A DNA stretch of 64,000 bases from Lineus longissimus (Eukaryota; Nemertea; Pilidiophora; Heteronemertea; Lineidae), in NCBI RefSeq assembly GCF_910592395.1, contig NC_088312.1, forward strand, positions 16,623,292 through 16,687,291. Reading direction: 5' to 3'. A model generated the notes under the pieces. That model was given only the letters and a program-made list of their open reading frames with translations, ran no database searches and was not told the origin of the DNA. A program made the position numbers and the translations under genes. Shown here in pieces: positions 1 through 10,802 of this stretch (the stretch's first letter is position 1; every line of letters starts with the position of its first letter).

Positions 1-477
1 TTGAACAAAATATCCACATTCCTAGTGTTAATGAAAAAAATTAATTTCAATGCGGTTACTTAATACTGAGTCCCAGTTAAAGATACAGGAATTCAAAGTT
101 ACAGCTTTTGACATCCGTAATCAAAAGTCCACTGCCCTTCTGGCAGTAAAAGTTACTTGTACTAAGAAGCAAAATGTGTTGATAATAAAATCAAAATTAA
201 TCTGTCACTTTTAACTTGAAGTATTTTTGTTCATGTTACAAAGAAAGATCAGCCTGAGTAATTCTGTAAAAGTCTGTTTTCATGCTCCTGATGATTCATA
301 CATAAAACAAATTTAAGTGAGACTTAAAGGAGCCTATAATATTTGATTGGGCCCAGTGTTGAACATCCCCCCCCCCGCAAAAAAGTTTATCATATCATAA
401 CCATGATAATATCCCAACACAAGGAGGGAAACAACTTAGTTTCAGTCATGATGAAGGAGACAGTTATTTCCAATAGA
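1..477. other. AT-rich stretch, no gene seen
   Basis: No supported coding region is visible on either strand. The stretch is AT-rich and ends in a short run of C residues (about 368-376). It lies just downstream of the minus-strand coiled-coil ORF, so it may include that gene's 3' flank. Confidence 0.5.
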
Positions 478-1071
478 TCATTTTTTCGACCTATCCATGG
501 CACATTCTTCAACACTGACACCATTTGATGCGGCGAAGATGTTTCTCAGCAGCTGAACTTCAGAGAGTAGATGCCCCAAATTATCATTGAAGACGCTAAA
601 ATTATCATTCAGCTGGTCAAAGTTATCATTCAACTTGTCCAATAGATCATTCTGCTCACGGAGAAGTTCAGCATATTTCCCCTGACGTTCAGCAGAGCCC
701 GACAAAAAATCAGATGTCTATGTCTTCTTCGACCCTTCATCCTGAGTCTGCCCTTCTGCACTTGGCCGTTTTTTTCCACTTGGACAAGATGACAAAGCCG
801 CAAAGGGGCTTGGTGAGATGCTCCTGGCATCGCTTGAAGTAGAAGGCTGGAGCACACTATGCTGGCTGGGAGGAAGAGGTGAAATTGTGCAGAAGGTGTT
901 GTCTTCATCTTGGAACTGTCCAGTCTCACCTGGCCTATAGGTTTGTGATGCTGTAACTATAAACTGGAGTCTCACTGCACCCCCCTGTGGAAAGTAAAGT
1001 GAGTAATATTCGTCAAATAACTCGTACAGTTCCATCGATCCCCTTAACTCAGGTTCACCATCAGTACCCAA
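478..1071 (-). pseudogene. Coiled-coil protein ORF split by one TAG
   Basis: Two open stretches (1071-718 and 705-478) share one reading frame and are separated only by a TAG at 718-720. The first part is Ser/Pro-rich with a basic KKRPSAEG segment. The second is a heptad-like coiled coil with repeated LNDNF units (DKLNDNFDQLNDNFSVFNDN), suggesting oligomerisation. The nominal first codon is TTG; the first ATG is near 1035. I do not recognise the family. A SANT-like ORF lies upstream on the same strand (1359-1661), and the two could be exons of one transposon-encoded DNA-binding protein. That link is inference. Confidence 0.4.
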
Positions 1072-1358
1072 TCCTGATGTCTGCTGTTTTTTTTAATAGC
1101 ATCCCGCGAAGTTACTATTTATAGCTCACAAGGTTATTTGCATAAGATATTGATGACGTTTTAGTCACGTGACAGTCGGACATCGACACTTATTTCTACG
1201 CATTTGAGCTTATTTCAAAGTCAATTATCTTTGACCCTGCATTGTTTTTAGCATGAATGATACCATAGAGTCAGAGAGAGAAATATTCAGAACAATTATG
1301 TAGTATTTCCAACACTCGGACATGTGCCAGATTGAATGTAACTGCCCTAGTTAGAACA

Positions 1359-1661
1359 TTACGAAACCGCATGTTTGTCCGACATTGCCTGTAATTCAGC
1401 GATGGGGAAATAGAGGGCAGCAGCTGCAGTGACGTCATCTTCGCGGAATGCTATTTCTCTGTACTCCCGTCCTAGATTTCGCAATAGATTGTCAACCATT
1501 GTACCATCAATTTGCCCACTAACAGCCTGGCCAACACTCTCGTAGAAATCCTTTACTTTTCCATTCTTCCTGGCTGCTTTGAAATCTCTATGCGTTCTTA
1601 AAAGTTCATTAATTAGTTCTGTGATGTTATTCACAGTCCACCTGAATCGTTTAGATGCCAT
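1359..1661 (-). CDS. SANT/Myb-like domain ORF (about 100 aa)
   Basis: The ATG at 1661-1659 starts a 100-residue frame beginning MASKRFRW. The first 50 residues have the pattern of a small SANT/Myb/MADF-like helical DNA-binding domain: aromatic residues at its start, then ELINELLRTHRDFKAARK and VKDFYESVG. Such domains often occur as accessory proteins of PIF/Harbinger transposons or as first exons of SANT-containing genes. The open frame continues upstream of this ATG, but that part looks non-coding. Either a short accessory protein or exon 1 of a longer gene with the coiled-coil ORF at 478-1071 would fit. No transposase is adjacent. Confidence 0.4.
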   Translation of the reverse strand: MASKRFRWTVNNITELINELLRTHRDFKAARKNGKVKDFYESVGQAVSGQIDGTMVDNLLRNLGREYREIAFREDDVTAAAALYFPIAELQAMSDKHAVS

Positions 1662-1785
1662 TTCGTGTGTGTATGATCTGAAACTTATCTGGAAATGAAT
1701 GCATGTACAAACACATGTAGGCTTTATAGCAGTGTATGACAAGGGTGATTCCCGGAATCGCTATGGTGTAATGATTCCTGGAAAT

Positions 1786-1935
1786 GTTTACAGGCTGCTA
1801 ACACCATGTTAACAGGCTGCTAACAGCTAACAGCCTGTTTACAGGCTGCTAACAGCCTGTCAACATAATGTTAGCCAGAACTGCATGTTTGGTGGTTCAG
1901 GTTAACAGGGATGTTAACAGATCTGTAACACTAAC
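1786..1935. repeat. Short palindromic tandem repeats (TAACAGGCTGCTAACAG)
   Basis: The words AACAGGCTGCTAACAG and its inverse CAGCCTGTT alternate several times between 1786 and 1865. Degenerate GTTAACAG units continue to about 1935. This is a small palindromic minisatellite with no coding potential. Confidence 0.7.
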
Positions 1936-2550
1936 ACGTAACACATAACATACACAGAGTTCTAACCTCACCCAATGTCATGAAAAACGACCCTTTGTAA
2001 ATTCCAATCACCTGCAGGACAGGTCAATTTCTCTCAATAAAGTTAATTTTGTTGACTCCTGTAATCTCTACCTTATTAAAAAAAAGACAGTGGTGTTAGT
2101 CCCAAACTGGTCATATCTATTTATTTTGACGTCTGTTTTCAGGATATTTCTCAATTACAGGCAGCATTTTGTATCCTTGCGCTGTACAACCCAGCCTAGA
2201 CATACTACAGTTGTCCATGGAGAAGTCACATCCTCTCTGGCACTTCTTGTCTGTAAAGCTACCAATACAACATACTGAACTAGGGATATCTTCCGTTGCC
2301 TCCTGTAATATTTACATACCCTGGATGATTAGTTCAGTCATATTTCATCCAGCTGGCAGCTCTGCATTGGAAATTTTAGTGGTATAACGTGTTCTCTTGA
2401 CCTTCAAACAGTAGTATAAAGCCGATATTTACTACTTTACACCCTCAGTCCTATGTTATTACTATAAGGTCATCCAGCTGAGCACCAGGCCCGTGGGCCT
2501 CTTGTTATCAAATGCTTTAAAAAGGTCCAGAAGCAGTGAAAGCTAAACCA
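1936..2550. other. Intergenic stretch, possible old repeat end
   Basis: No convincing gene. Near 2480-2510 there is a short segment with the palindrome GGCCCGTGGGCC followed by a T-rich end, which looks like the terminus of an old interspersed repeat. The open frames here are not protein-like. Confidence 0.35.
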
Positions 2551-3019
2551 TTAATTAATGCACCATCGATCATCATTCCTATTCCAGCTATTTAAATAAC
2601 GGTTAAAAATCTGTTTAATATTATTATAATTAAGAATCTTATCAATTTTTTTCATTTTGTGTTTTAAAAGGATAAACCCATTTGCTTTGTTGAATTGAAT
2701 ATTGAATAAATTATAATCAACCATGTACTTTTTTAAGGTTCTGTTTTGCATCTGAAGGCATAATATTAATCCAACTATCTCTTAATAATAAGAAAGAAGA
2801 TGCGTCGGAAAATTGTTTAAAGAAATGAATGGGTAATACATGATCAAAGTGTTCATTGAATGCATCTTTACTCTGCGATTTAATCCAAGCATAGAAGAAT
2901 CTATCCGAGCATTTTAAGATTGAAGAGAATATACCTGCTCTGAAGATGTTATTTCTTATTTTTTCATAAATGTAATGGTCTTCAATTTCGTCTATTTTAT
3001 ATTGTCTGTAACAGTACAC
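2551..3019 (-). pseudogene. Unrecognised ORF pair downstream of capsid remnant
   Basis: Two overlapping minus-strand frames (3019-2717 and 2751-2551) read like one protein divided by a frameshift near 2730-2750, because the Lys-rich segment at the end of one continues naturally in the other. The product is Ile/Asn/Lys-rich with regular hydrophobic spacing. I do not recognise it. It lies just 3' of the decayed Polinton capsid gene on the same strand, so it may be another remnant of that element. Confidence 0.25.
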
Positions 3020-3077
3020 TCCGGTATAACGTATTTACGATATCTTTCTTGCTTGTTTCCATTTATTTAGAAGGAAA

Positions 3078-4184
3078 TTAGTATTGTAAACTACTCGTTA
3101 GACAATTTTTAATATTTATTTGTGCATCAGAAACTATGAATATATACATTTTGTAAGGGCCACTTGCACCATCTTTGGTTATTTCCAATTGTATTCCATC
3201 CTTAGTATTTTGAAGTGCCTTCCCTGAACCGTGTAAAGTGTTATCTTCTGTGGTTCTTAAATCAATCCAAAGGGCATAGTGATCATCATCGCCGTAATAT
3301 TTCTCAATATTCATGTAACAATCGTGAGATTTTTTATTTCCCCACTCATGAAATGTTTTCTAATTTCATCCCACTGGTCTAATCATCTCATGCTGTTGGG
3401 AAATACTTTATTTGCTATACCTTCTATAGTCACTTTTACTTTTGAAATGTTAGGATTTTCAAACTTTTCAGAGTTCGTTTCACCATCGATATAATCAGAG
3501 ATAAACAGTAACAAAATACCTTTTATTGATCTCCTAGGAAAGTTTATATTCTCATTGATTATGTAGTTGTTCTTGTTACAGAAACTGTTTTGAAATGATG
3601 TACCCAATCGAAGAAAAACGAAGTGCCACCATTGTTAAGAGTCGTTATCATTCTTGCTAACATTTCGTTTGTAATGGTATCATATTCCAAACAAATATTT
3701 TTGAGTGTATAATTCATATTAGCAGTAGTAGTGGTGACCATTATGTCTTCTTTAGGAGCCAAAGTAATTTCAAAAATAATATCTTCTTGAATAGGAAATT
3801 TATAGAATGGAGCGTGATCTGACAATAATTCATTATCTAAAGGTATTTTATACTTCTCACCGAATACTGTTTTAAGTGTCCTATCATTTGCCGTTTCACC
3901 TGTTACAAGTGCATTACTTACCCCGGATCTTAATGATCTTAATTTTTCCACCTGTATCCCTTGAAATATCCTGTTCTTTCTTTCTTCTTCACTTAGCCAC
4001 AAATCTTTATAAGTGGTATACAAATTATAATTATCAATTTGAAGAATGGTCTCCGTACCCCATTTTACGGTTAACTTTGAAATTAAGCTTCTTCCCAAAT
4101 TATTTACAACACAATTCGTATCATTACCCGAAATGTTAACATCAGCTGATAAGTAAACCGACCCCGGTATATTTAAAATGTATT
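3078..4184 (-). pseudogene. Polinton/Maverick-type major capsid protein, decayed
   Basis: Three minus-strand segments (4098-3559, 3607-3383, 3314-3078) together resemble the C-terminal two thirds of a Polinton double jelly-roll major capsid protein. Visible signatures are a KDLWLSEEERKNR segment and TANDRTLKTVFG with LLSDHAPFYKFPIQEDI. After these come NFPRRSIKGILLLF, a DLRTTEDNTLHGSGKALQN stretch and a terminal IFIVSDAQINIKN. Homologous frame extends upstream to about 4184. Frame changes near 3600 and 3350-3310 break it, so it is not translatable as one protein. No other gene of this copy is recognised. It is more diverged than, and of a different capsid type from, the fragment at 18657. Confidence 0.75.
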
Positions 4185-4214
4185 TTCATTTAATCTTGGC
4201 ATTCTTACATATTT

Positions 4215-4659
4215 TGTGGTGCAAATCTCTGATGATTTGTCAAACTATCTATTTTGTATCCATATCTCAATCATTCTCATTCTACCATACTACATTTAGA
4301 GAAAGGCATGATTTAGCACAGCCTACTTAGGACTCATAAAACAAAGGATTAAAATAGTATTGATTAGCAGGTTTATGATTATGGTTTAACCACTCCAAAA
4401 CATGTTACCGTTTGCCATTGTTTGCATTTCTGTCTCTAAGTAACTTATGTTGTTAATAACAGGTTTTCTTGGTGAATCTAATATTATTGTGTAGCATTCA
4501 GGTTTTGGACTCAAGACTGGGAACACACATAATTGGTTTTCCCAGATTGTGATTGTGAGTGTACTTGGATATATAGTGTTATAAATTACACAGAAGTGAA
4601 CAGAACTCTGCATTCAACTTATTTCTACTGCTGGTCCCTCCCATTCTCTTCCCCCCATA
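4215..4659 (+). repeat. LTR-like repeat, copy 1 (probable solo LTR)
   Basis: About 445 bp, roughly 93-95 percent identical by eye to 11672-12114 in the same orientation. It starts TGTGGTGCAAATC and ends CCCCCCATA (CCCCCCACA in the other copy), the TG...CA boundaries of an LTR. The pentamer ATATT is on both sides (4209-4213 and 4660-4664), as expected of a 5-bp target duplication around a solo LTR. It truncates the minus-strand Gag ORF exactly in its zinc knuckle. The following TTTGGTGGAGAGCCCGGG could also be read as a primer-binding site, which would make this a 5' LTR. Confidence 0.7.
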
Positions 4660-4671
4660 ATATTTGGTGGA

Positions 4672-5617
4672 GAGCCCGGGTATAATGATTAAATTTACCA
4701 CAGGTGCGACACTTTTCATTCTGAGAAGGACAAACAGATCTAAAAGAGCAAGACTTACCACATCCTTTGCACCATCTTTGGCCACCTTCTGCCATCTGCT
4801 GACTGGATCGCCCTCTTAGAATTCTAGCACCGTCTCTGTCATTGCGGCCATTGTACGGCGCCCGAATTTCCAGAATTGCTTCCGTGAGTTTGTCAATACG
4901 TTCATTGACCTGTGAAAGTTCCGGCACATTGATTGCCGACACCGATGAAGCCTCTGTCTCCTTTAGAACTTCCTCTGCCAGTCTGGCCTTCTTTAACAGA
5001 TCAGCAAAAGTTTGGGGGTCTTGAGGCATCACCATGGCCTTGAGCTTGGGCCTCATCCCCTTTAACACCACCATTAGGAGCACTGCCTCAGGAATATCAT
5101 GTCCTTCCATTGAAACTCTCATGCGGTCCATGTATGTGCTCACTGTTTCTGATATGCCTTGGATACTCGACAGGATAGACATATCGAGTGTCTTCTTGGT
5201 GAAGCGTGCTCTAAAAGCCGCTTCCAGCAAAGCACAATCCGTTCTTGTTGCATCTGGTATACTTCCATACCACATGGCGGCAGTCTTTTCCAAGTACAAA
5301 AGGAACCAGTTCACTGCTGCAGGGCCGTCCCACTTCATGGCACCTTTCAGCCTTTCCCATAAAGACAGCCATAGCTCAGCATTTTGCTGGCCGTCGAATT
5401 TCATGAGCGACACTGGCGCCATCAGTGTAGCCATTTCCACTGCGGGGTCCGCTCCTAGTCCTAGTTGCTGTACTGGTGCTTTTTGGTGGTCCTCCTGATT
5501 TGGTACTTACTGTTGTTCTTGACTATCAGGTTCTTGTTGTTCCTGACTATCAGGTAGTTCCACAGAATCTTGGTCGACTCGCACTAATCGATTTTCAGGT
5601 TGATGTCTTATATACAT
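4672..5617 (-). pseudogene. gag: LTR-retrotransposon Gag fragment
   Basis: A capsid-like Gag of Ty3/Gypsy type: FDGQQNAELWLSLWERLKGA and YLEKTAAMWYGSIPD near the start, then a coiled segment. The C-terminus has Cys-rich knuckles (WCKGCGKSC and CRTCGKFNH). The frame is open from 5440, but the same frame extends upstream to an ATG at 5617 with one TAA at 5507-5509. The Gln/Glu-rich leader contains a repeated PDSQEQQ unit. The second knuckle loses its last Cys where the LTR-like repeat begins (about 4672), and the ORF then runs out in repeat sequence at 4625. No protease or RT follows, so the element is truncated. Confidence 0.75.
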
Positions 5618-5629
5618 CGCCCAAGCGGG

Positions 5630-6135
5630 ATCGCTTTGGGTCTCCACCAATTATTATGGGGGTTATGTGGGGACTAGCAAGATATGTAAATAGATGTGGA
5701 TAAGACTCCAGGTAGCGAATTCCATTTATTAATGATCAACATCCAAGTTAAAGTCACGATACAAGAAGTATGAATTAAATATGCAATATCATATATACAT
5801 GTACAACTGGTCACAGAATTGATATGAAATCTTGGTTACTTGTGATTTAGTCAAATGACCAGACATTTAACCTGACTGAAACTAAGTCAACTCTAGAGAA
5901 ACATTCACATTCTATATTTATCCCAATTGTCCAGATTATCCCAAGTGACCTGATAGAGTTTACAACTTATTAAACAAACAGAGTGATCCAAATACACACA
6001 TTTTAATGAGAATCCATTTAAAACCTACAACCTAAAATATAAAGATATAAAGTTTGGCTTACCTGTAAATAGATGTGGATAAGACTCCATTTAGCGAATT
6101 CCATTTATTAATGATCAACATCCAAGTTAAAGTGC
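5630..6135 (-). repeat. Probable 5' LTR remains with 70-bp direct repeat
   Basis: Immediately upstream of Gag (minus sense) is TTGGTGGAGACCC, which looks like a post-LTR leader or primer site preceded by CCCCCATAATAA. A segment of about 68 bp containing ATGGAATTCGCTA and GGAGTCTTATCCAC occurs twice in the same orientation, at about 5689-5755 and 6064-6134. The second copy has a GGTAAG splice-donor-like extension. I read this as a rearranged or tandem LTR of the Gag element. Exact LTR ends are not clear. Confidence 0.4.
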
Positions 6136-6440
6136 TCTTAACTTATATAGTGAATCCTGGATTTTGTTGACCAATAAAAAACAGTATTACTAATAATAAT
6201 AATAATAATAATAATACGAGTCTTATATAGCGCAGTATCCAACCATTAACTGGCCGCTCAAAGCGCTTGATAGGCCTCTTTAAAAAGCAAATGTTTAAGT
6301 TGTCCCTTGAAAGATAACAGAGAGTTGCAGTTCCTAACAGTTGAAGGAAGTTTGTTCCACAGCTGAGGGGCTCCAAGCTCTAACACCGGAGTCTTAAACG
6401 ACATAGGTCAAGCGAATCAGAAATGCCGTACCTTGTGACC
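6136..6440. repeat. (AAT)n microsatellite and SINE-like repeat
   Basis: An (AAT)n run of about nine units (6191-6217) is joined to ACGAGTCTTATATAGCGC and GCTCAAAGCGCTTGAT. That combination is typical of interspersed SINE-like repeats in marine invertebrates. The 3' part continues to about 6400. No Pol III promoter boxes were confirmed. Confidence 0.45.
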
Positions 6441-7440
6441 ACGACAAGCTTGTGTCCTAGGAAGCGGTTGTTGTTTACCAACTATCCCTCAGGTAACCAC
6501 ATCAAACATTACATCCCGCAGCAAGACAATATGAAACTAATGTAAATCTAGGCTAAGATAGATTATCTGAGTTAAAAACAATGAACAAATCCCTTAAGCC
6601 CGAGAAGGCAAGAAGTGATGAATGGCCATCCAGACACAGTGTCTCCAAGTTGTATACCTAGTTTTTGATTAAAACAAAGCCATTTAATGGTAGAAGGGTT
6701 AAGCAGTTGTTAACCATTGTGCTAAGGGATAGATACTTTGTATTGGCTTTGATATTTGATAGCTTCCCATGAAACCTTATGAAAAATTGATAACAAGTTG
6801 ATTTACATTTTTTATGAAAAGTACACCATAAAAGACTCCACTTGTTTTAGAATCAAATTCGCTCCTGCGAATTCTTGAGATATGCAACTAACTTATGATA
6901 ATACAGAGGAATAGGTGAATGCTACTTTAAACTGGAGTAATCCAAAATGGAGGCGAGGTGATAACACGTGACTGCTGCTGGACCCTGTAATCATAACTAC
7001 TTCCTCCGCATCCTGATTTTTACGTACAATTATAACTACAAACTTTAACACAAAACCCTAACTCAATTGGTGTTCCGATAAGTTATGGGGATGATATATG
7101 ATGCACCCAATGACATAATATTTACAACACATGGATTTAAAATGTTCGAAAGGAACACACGACCAATGACTATCAATATTCCTCTACTCTTGAAAAGCTG
7201 TGTTATAAGTTCTGCGGAGAAAGCCTATGAGCCCCTAGCGAGAAGGTTCCATTCACAGACTTGGTTTCAAAAGATATAATAAAATCATTACACAATTATC
7301 AAAATAAGTTAGTAGCCATATATACAAGTTATATGATTAGTCTTGCCTCCAGAACTGAATGTACTGCTCATTTGAAAATCTTGCTCACTGTTGTGTGAGT
7401 TGCGGGTGACCACACAAAAAGAAAAAAAATTTGAATGGTT
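6441..7440. other. Retroelement-derived noncoding stretch with stem-loop copy
   Basis: No supported ORF. At 6829-6873 (minus sense) lies a stem-loop AATTCGC-AGGA-GCGAATT, followed by TAAAACAAGTGGAGTCTTTT. The same module occurs at 7472-7510 and 11629-11671, in each case where the 3' end of an LTR element is expected. Sequence left of 6829 may therefore be LTR of yet another element. Confidence 0.4.
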
Positions 7441-7471
7441 TATGCCTTGATATGCCTTACGAAATATACGA

Positions 7472-7510
7472 AATACTCCACTTGTTTTAAAGTACTTTTC
7501 GCCTGAAAAG
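7472..7510 (-). promoter_or_regulatory. Stem-loop plus purine tract 3' of envelope gene
   Basis: Read on the minus strand, CTTTTC-AGGC-GAAAAG forms a 6-bp stem with a 4-nt loop. It is followed by TTTAAAACAAGTGGAGT, a purine-rich stretch like the polypurine tract that primes plus-strand synthesis. It lies 15-50 bp past the envelope stop codon. The stem sequence differs from the other two copies yet still pairs. Confidence 0.5.
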
Positions 7511-7524
7511 TTGGTATGATGTGC

Positions 7525-10013
7525 TTAAGACTTGTGTCCCTTGAAGAAATCACTGAGGTTAGGCCAGATACTCTGTATTTGTTCTGACTTCTTATTAGCA
7601 TAGATATATTGATACATACCACAGTGTTGGATTAAGAGATGAACCGTAAAGGGTTTATTTGTGATTGTATTGATTGTTCTGGCTTGATGAGGCCAGAGTT
7701 GAATCGTTGCTGGAATTAGGATTTGTTGTTCATTTAGAGTGTTTGTTACCTTTAGATTCATTAACTGAAAACCAAGCTTTGGAGCCAAACATCCCATGAT
7801 TTGAATATCAAAAATCTCTGTTGAAAAGGTGACGTTTAAACTACTGGGACACACTGGCAGTTGGCAAATATTGAGCATAAGTGAATTGTAACCGTTGGTT
7901 ATTTCCATGACTAAATGAGTGGTTGAGTTATTGTACCTTTTGTATAAAATGACCAAAAGACAGACAAATGACACTAAAAGTAGAGCTTGGAGAAATACAA
8001 TTGTAGCTGCCAGAATTACTTCTAGCGTGAAAAGCGGGTTTATTAGATCAGTTGGTGGTGTTGGAGTACTGACCAAGTCATAATGAAATGATAGTGACTT
8101 AGCTTTGACTGAGTTAGCGTTGCTGAGGATGAGTAACATGGCTGTTATCTTTTTGAGCTTTAGGTACATCCAAATAAAAGCGAGAAAGGACATGGATGCA
8201 ATGGATAAGGAAACTAAAGTGATGATTGACTTGGGCTTTAACCAACTATCTGAAATTGGAAGTTTGCTTTCCAGCATAGGTTCTGCCAAATTTTGAAAAA
8301 TAACCTCCCGTCTTTTAGCCTGGGCTGCCATCTTCTGAAGGCTGAGGTGACTTTGTTGGTCTTGTGCTAACAGGTCCGAGAAGTTTGTTTGAAAAAGCTT
8401 AAATGGTGGTACAGTGATATTTATTGGAGTTGTGAAGGTTGAGTTCCCGAAGATTTTATCAGTCATTGAGTCAGAGAAGAATGATTGTAATAAAGCGAGG
8501 TTTACGGGATATTGAATTGCTGAGCCATTGTCCACTTTTGTCATACAACTCGGTACCCTTGGTGAAAGATATTGGAATTTTGATGAAATAGAACATTGGC
8601 ACAAGATGTTCATTATACACAAAGAACACCCATTCTGAGTGTAAGTTTGATTTGGGCACTTGACAGTTAGCGAGGGTGTGTTATACACCAATATGGATCC
8701 TGGGGACATCTCCATAAGTTGAGGTGTGAGCAAATCTTTGCGAAAACGAAAGTCACACGCCGTATTTATATGAGATTTATTATCCAGAAACACGGCTAGT
8801 GTACAAGACATACTTGTCATTGGTTGGAGAGCTATGTTTTCACGACAGAACATTGGGTTACCCTGACTACGTGAAGACAGTTTATCTGTATTGACTGATG
8901 CGTATTTACCATTTTCCTCACTTATGGTGAAGTAATCGGGTAAGTTCATCAGTTGAGTTGCATGATTTGATGTAGCATTTATTAGAAGTGGTAGGGAGAC
9001 AATATGGAACAGTTTCATTTTGTTTTGGGTTGAGAATGAAAACTTGATAGTGATGTATAACATACTAGCTTTGCGTGCAAACAAAAAGTCTGCCTTTTTG
9101 AAGTAATCAGAAGGGTGTGTTTTAGTAAGTTTGTAATGTGGAAACTTATGCTGGAAAATTGCATTTATGTGATTTAACGTTGAGAGCAAGACATTGGGTT
9201 GCAATAAGAGTGGTCACAATTTACCCTGAGATAATTGGATTATTGCCTGTAGTAAGTCATTGGTGTGATCTGAAACAGTCTGTACTGTACGTAAAACCTC
9301 CACCAGGTACATGATTGACGAAGTTAACATAACTTGAGTATTCGCAGCCGACTTCTTCCATTGGTTCGATAGATATGAGATAGCTTGATCATTTGAGGCC
9401 AATTGCGTTACAATGTCATGGAAGCGATGATCTGAGTGTGAGATAAAAGAGGAAAGTCCCGATTCATGTTCCTTCATAGTATTAAGGGCTTTGGTTTCCT
9501 TGGCTTCAATGGCTGCTATGTGTTTTGCTAAGATGTCCAAGTCACTAACTGTTGCAGTTCCAAATAAACGTTTGGAAATGTCACCGACAAATGAGAGAAT
9601 TGCACGCTTTGTTTTACCCATTTGGAATAAAGGGTCAGAGGCGTGGGTACCAAATCATGGATCAAACTAACACGGGTCAAGACTGTGTTAGCAGTAACCT
9701 CAGTCATGCTGCGAATGTAATCAACTATGTTCATCAAACTTGAGCATGCGATAGCGCTAAGTGGGCACGTGAAGTGCCTGAACTTGATGCGGTCAACACT
9801 AGGTAGCTGTACCTCGAATGTGTGTAACCAGTACTCTGATGTCATGAAAATCGAGTTAACCTCCTTGAATACTACGCCGTAGTTCAGTCGATTTATGATT
9901 TCGCCATCCATCATTGTCGACTGCGTTGAGTCCGAAGACACAGTTCCACACATCAAAAAGAGCATCAGCATGGTGAGAAAGGGTTCCCAGCGATACCTAG
10001 GATAAAAGAACAC
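7525..10013 (-). pseudogene. env: Envelope-like fusion glycoprotein (Baculo_F/errantivirus type), broken
   Basis: The minus-strand frame opens at 10013 with a hydrophobic signal peptide (FLTMLMLFLMCG) and begins 84 bp after the integrase stop. It changes frame near 9615, just before a furin-like KTKR site followed by a hydrophobic fusion-peptide-like segment and LFGTA. It then meets a single TGA at 9214-9216 and stays open to 7525. LFGTA plus the following Asp and helical segment are hallmarks of the baculovirus F / errantivirus envelope family. The last part has many N-glycosylation sites and Cys residues, a transmembrane helix (about 8240-8160), a second one (about 8020-7930), and about 140 more residues. 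As it stands it cannot give a continuous envelope. Confidence 0.75.
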
Positions 10014-10096
10014 TGTATGTCAGAAGTGTATGACAGAAAGATCGGAGGACGTCTCCTCCGTTAGCACAAAGAAAGTGTACAGGACTTTCCTAACCG

Positions 10097-10789
10097 TCAT
10101 GAGGGATTCTGACATAGCTGGGGACATATCAAACCATGAAGACTGTCTTTATGTGGTGACTCGTGTCTGAATGTAAATATATCTATTTTCTTGAAGAATT
10201 TGTGAGGCCGCTTGCGCCTTTTACCTGAATAGGTGTGTTTTATGTGAAACTCCCGTTTGAGGGCATCGCTGATGTTATCTTCAATCACCCACTGTGATGG
10301 AGATTTGTCTTTCCACTTGACTCGGTACCATTTCTGCCCTTGACCTATTGATACTTTAATCAAGCGTTCGACCTCTCGCCACTGGGTTTGTGTGTCTTGT
10401 GGGAGGGTGTGGTCTGGTTGACTTGGTTGGAGGTGAGGTGTGTGATCATCCTCTACGCGCTTTGGAGTTGAAGAGGCAGGCGTAACCTCTGTGTCTGTGA
10501 CGTGATGTGTCCCTTCTGAACCGACTGTTTGTGGTTGCTGCTGCGTGTTTGGCATGTTAGTCCCATCAGGCCTATCTTTGGGATCAAAGAAGCGCTTCAA
10601 CCTATTAGCATGTACAGGTGACTTCATGAGTTTATTGCCTTCACATTCCCTCAACTTGTAAGTGAAGTTGGGACCACGTTGAGTGATGTAATATGGTCCT
10701 CTCCATTTATTGTAGAACTTTGGAGACAAACCTACTGGAACCATTGGGCTCAGTTTGAGGACCGTAATTAGAACTTCTTTTGCGATCAT
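10097..10789 (-). pseudogene. Ty3/Gypsy integrase C-terminus with chromodomain
   Basis: A 230-residue frame starts inside the C-terminal integrase domain: VGLSPKFYNKWRGPYYITQR is the usual L-P-K-F/W-GP block after the catalytic core. It continues through a Pro/Thr-rich linker to a chromodomain-like segment (WREVERLIKVSIGQGQKWYRVKWKDK, with QWVIEDNI). The DDE core, RNase H and RT are missing; upstream sequence is interrupted by a Harbinger-type MITE at 10803. It is followed by the envelope frame on the same strand, so both belong to one env-bearing element. A chromodomain together with an envelope is unusual for Gypsy-type elements. Confidence 0.7.
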
Positions 10790-10802
10790 GTTATTTAACT
10801 TA

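Noticed and set aside
4660-4685. Primer-binding site after LTR copy 1
   Set aside because: TGGTGGAGAGCCCGGG starts like a PBS but does not match the 3' end of any animal tRNA I can recall; it also reads as Gag sequence on the other strand. Kept only as an alternative.
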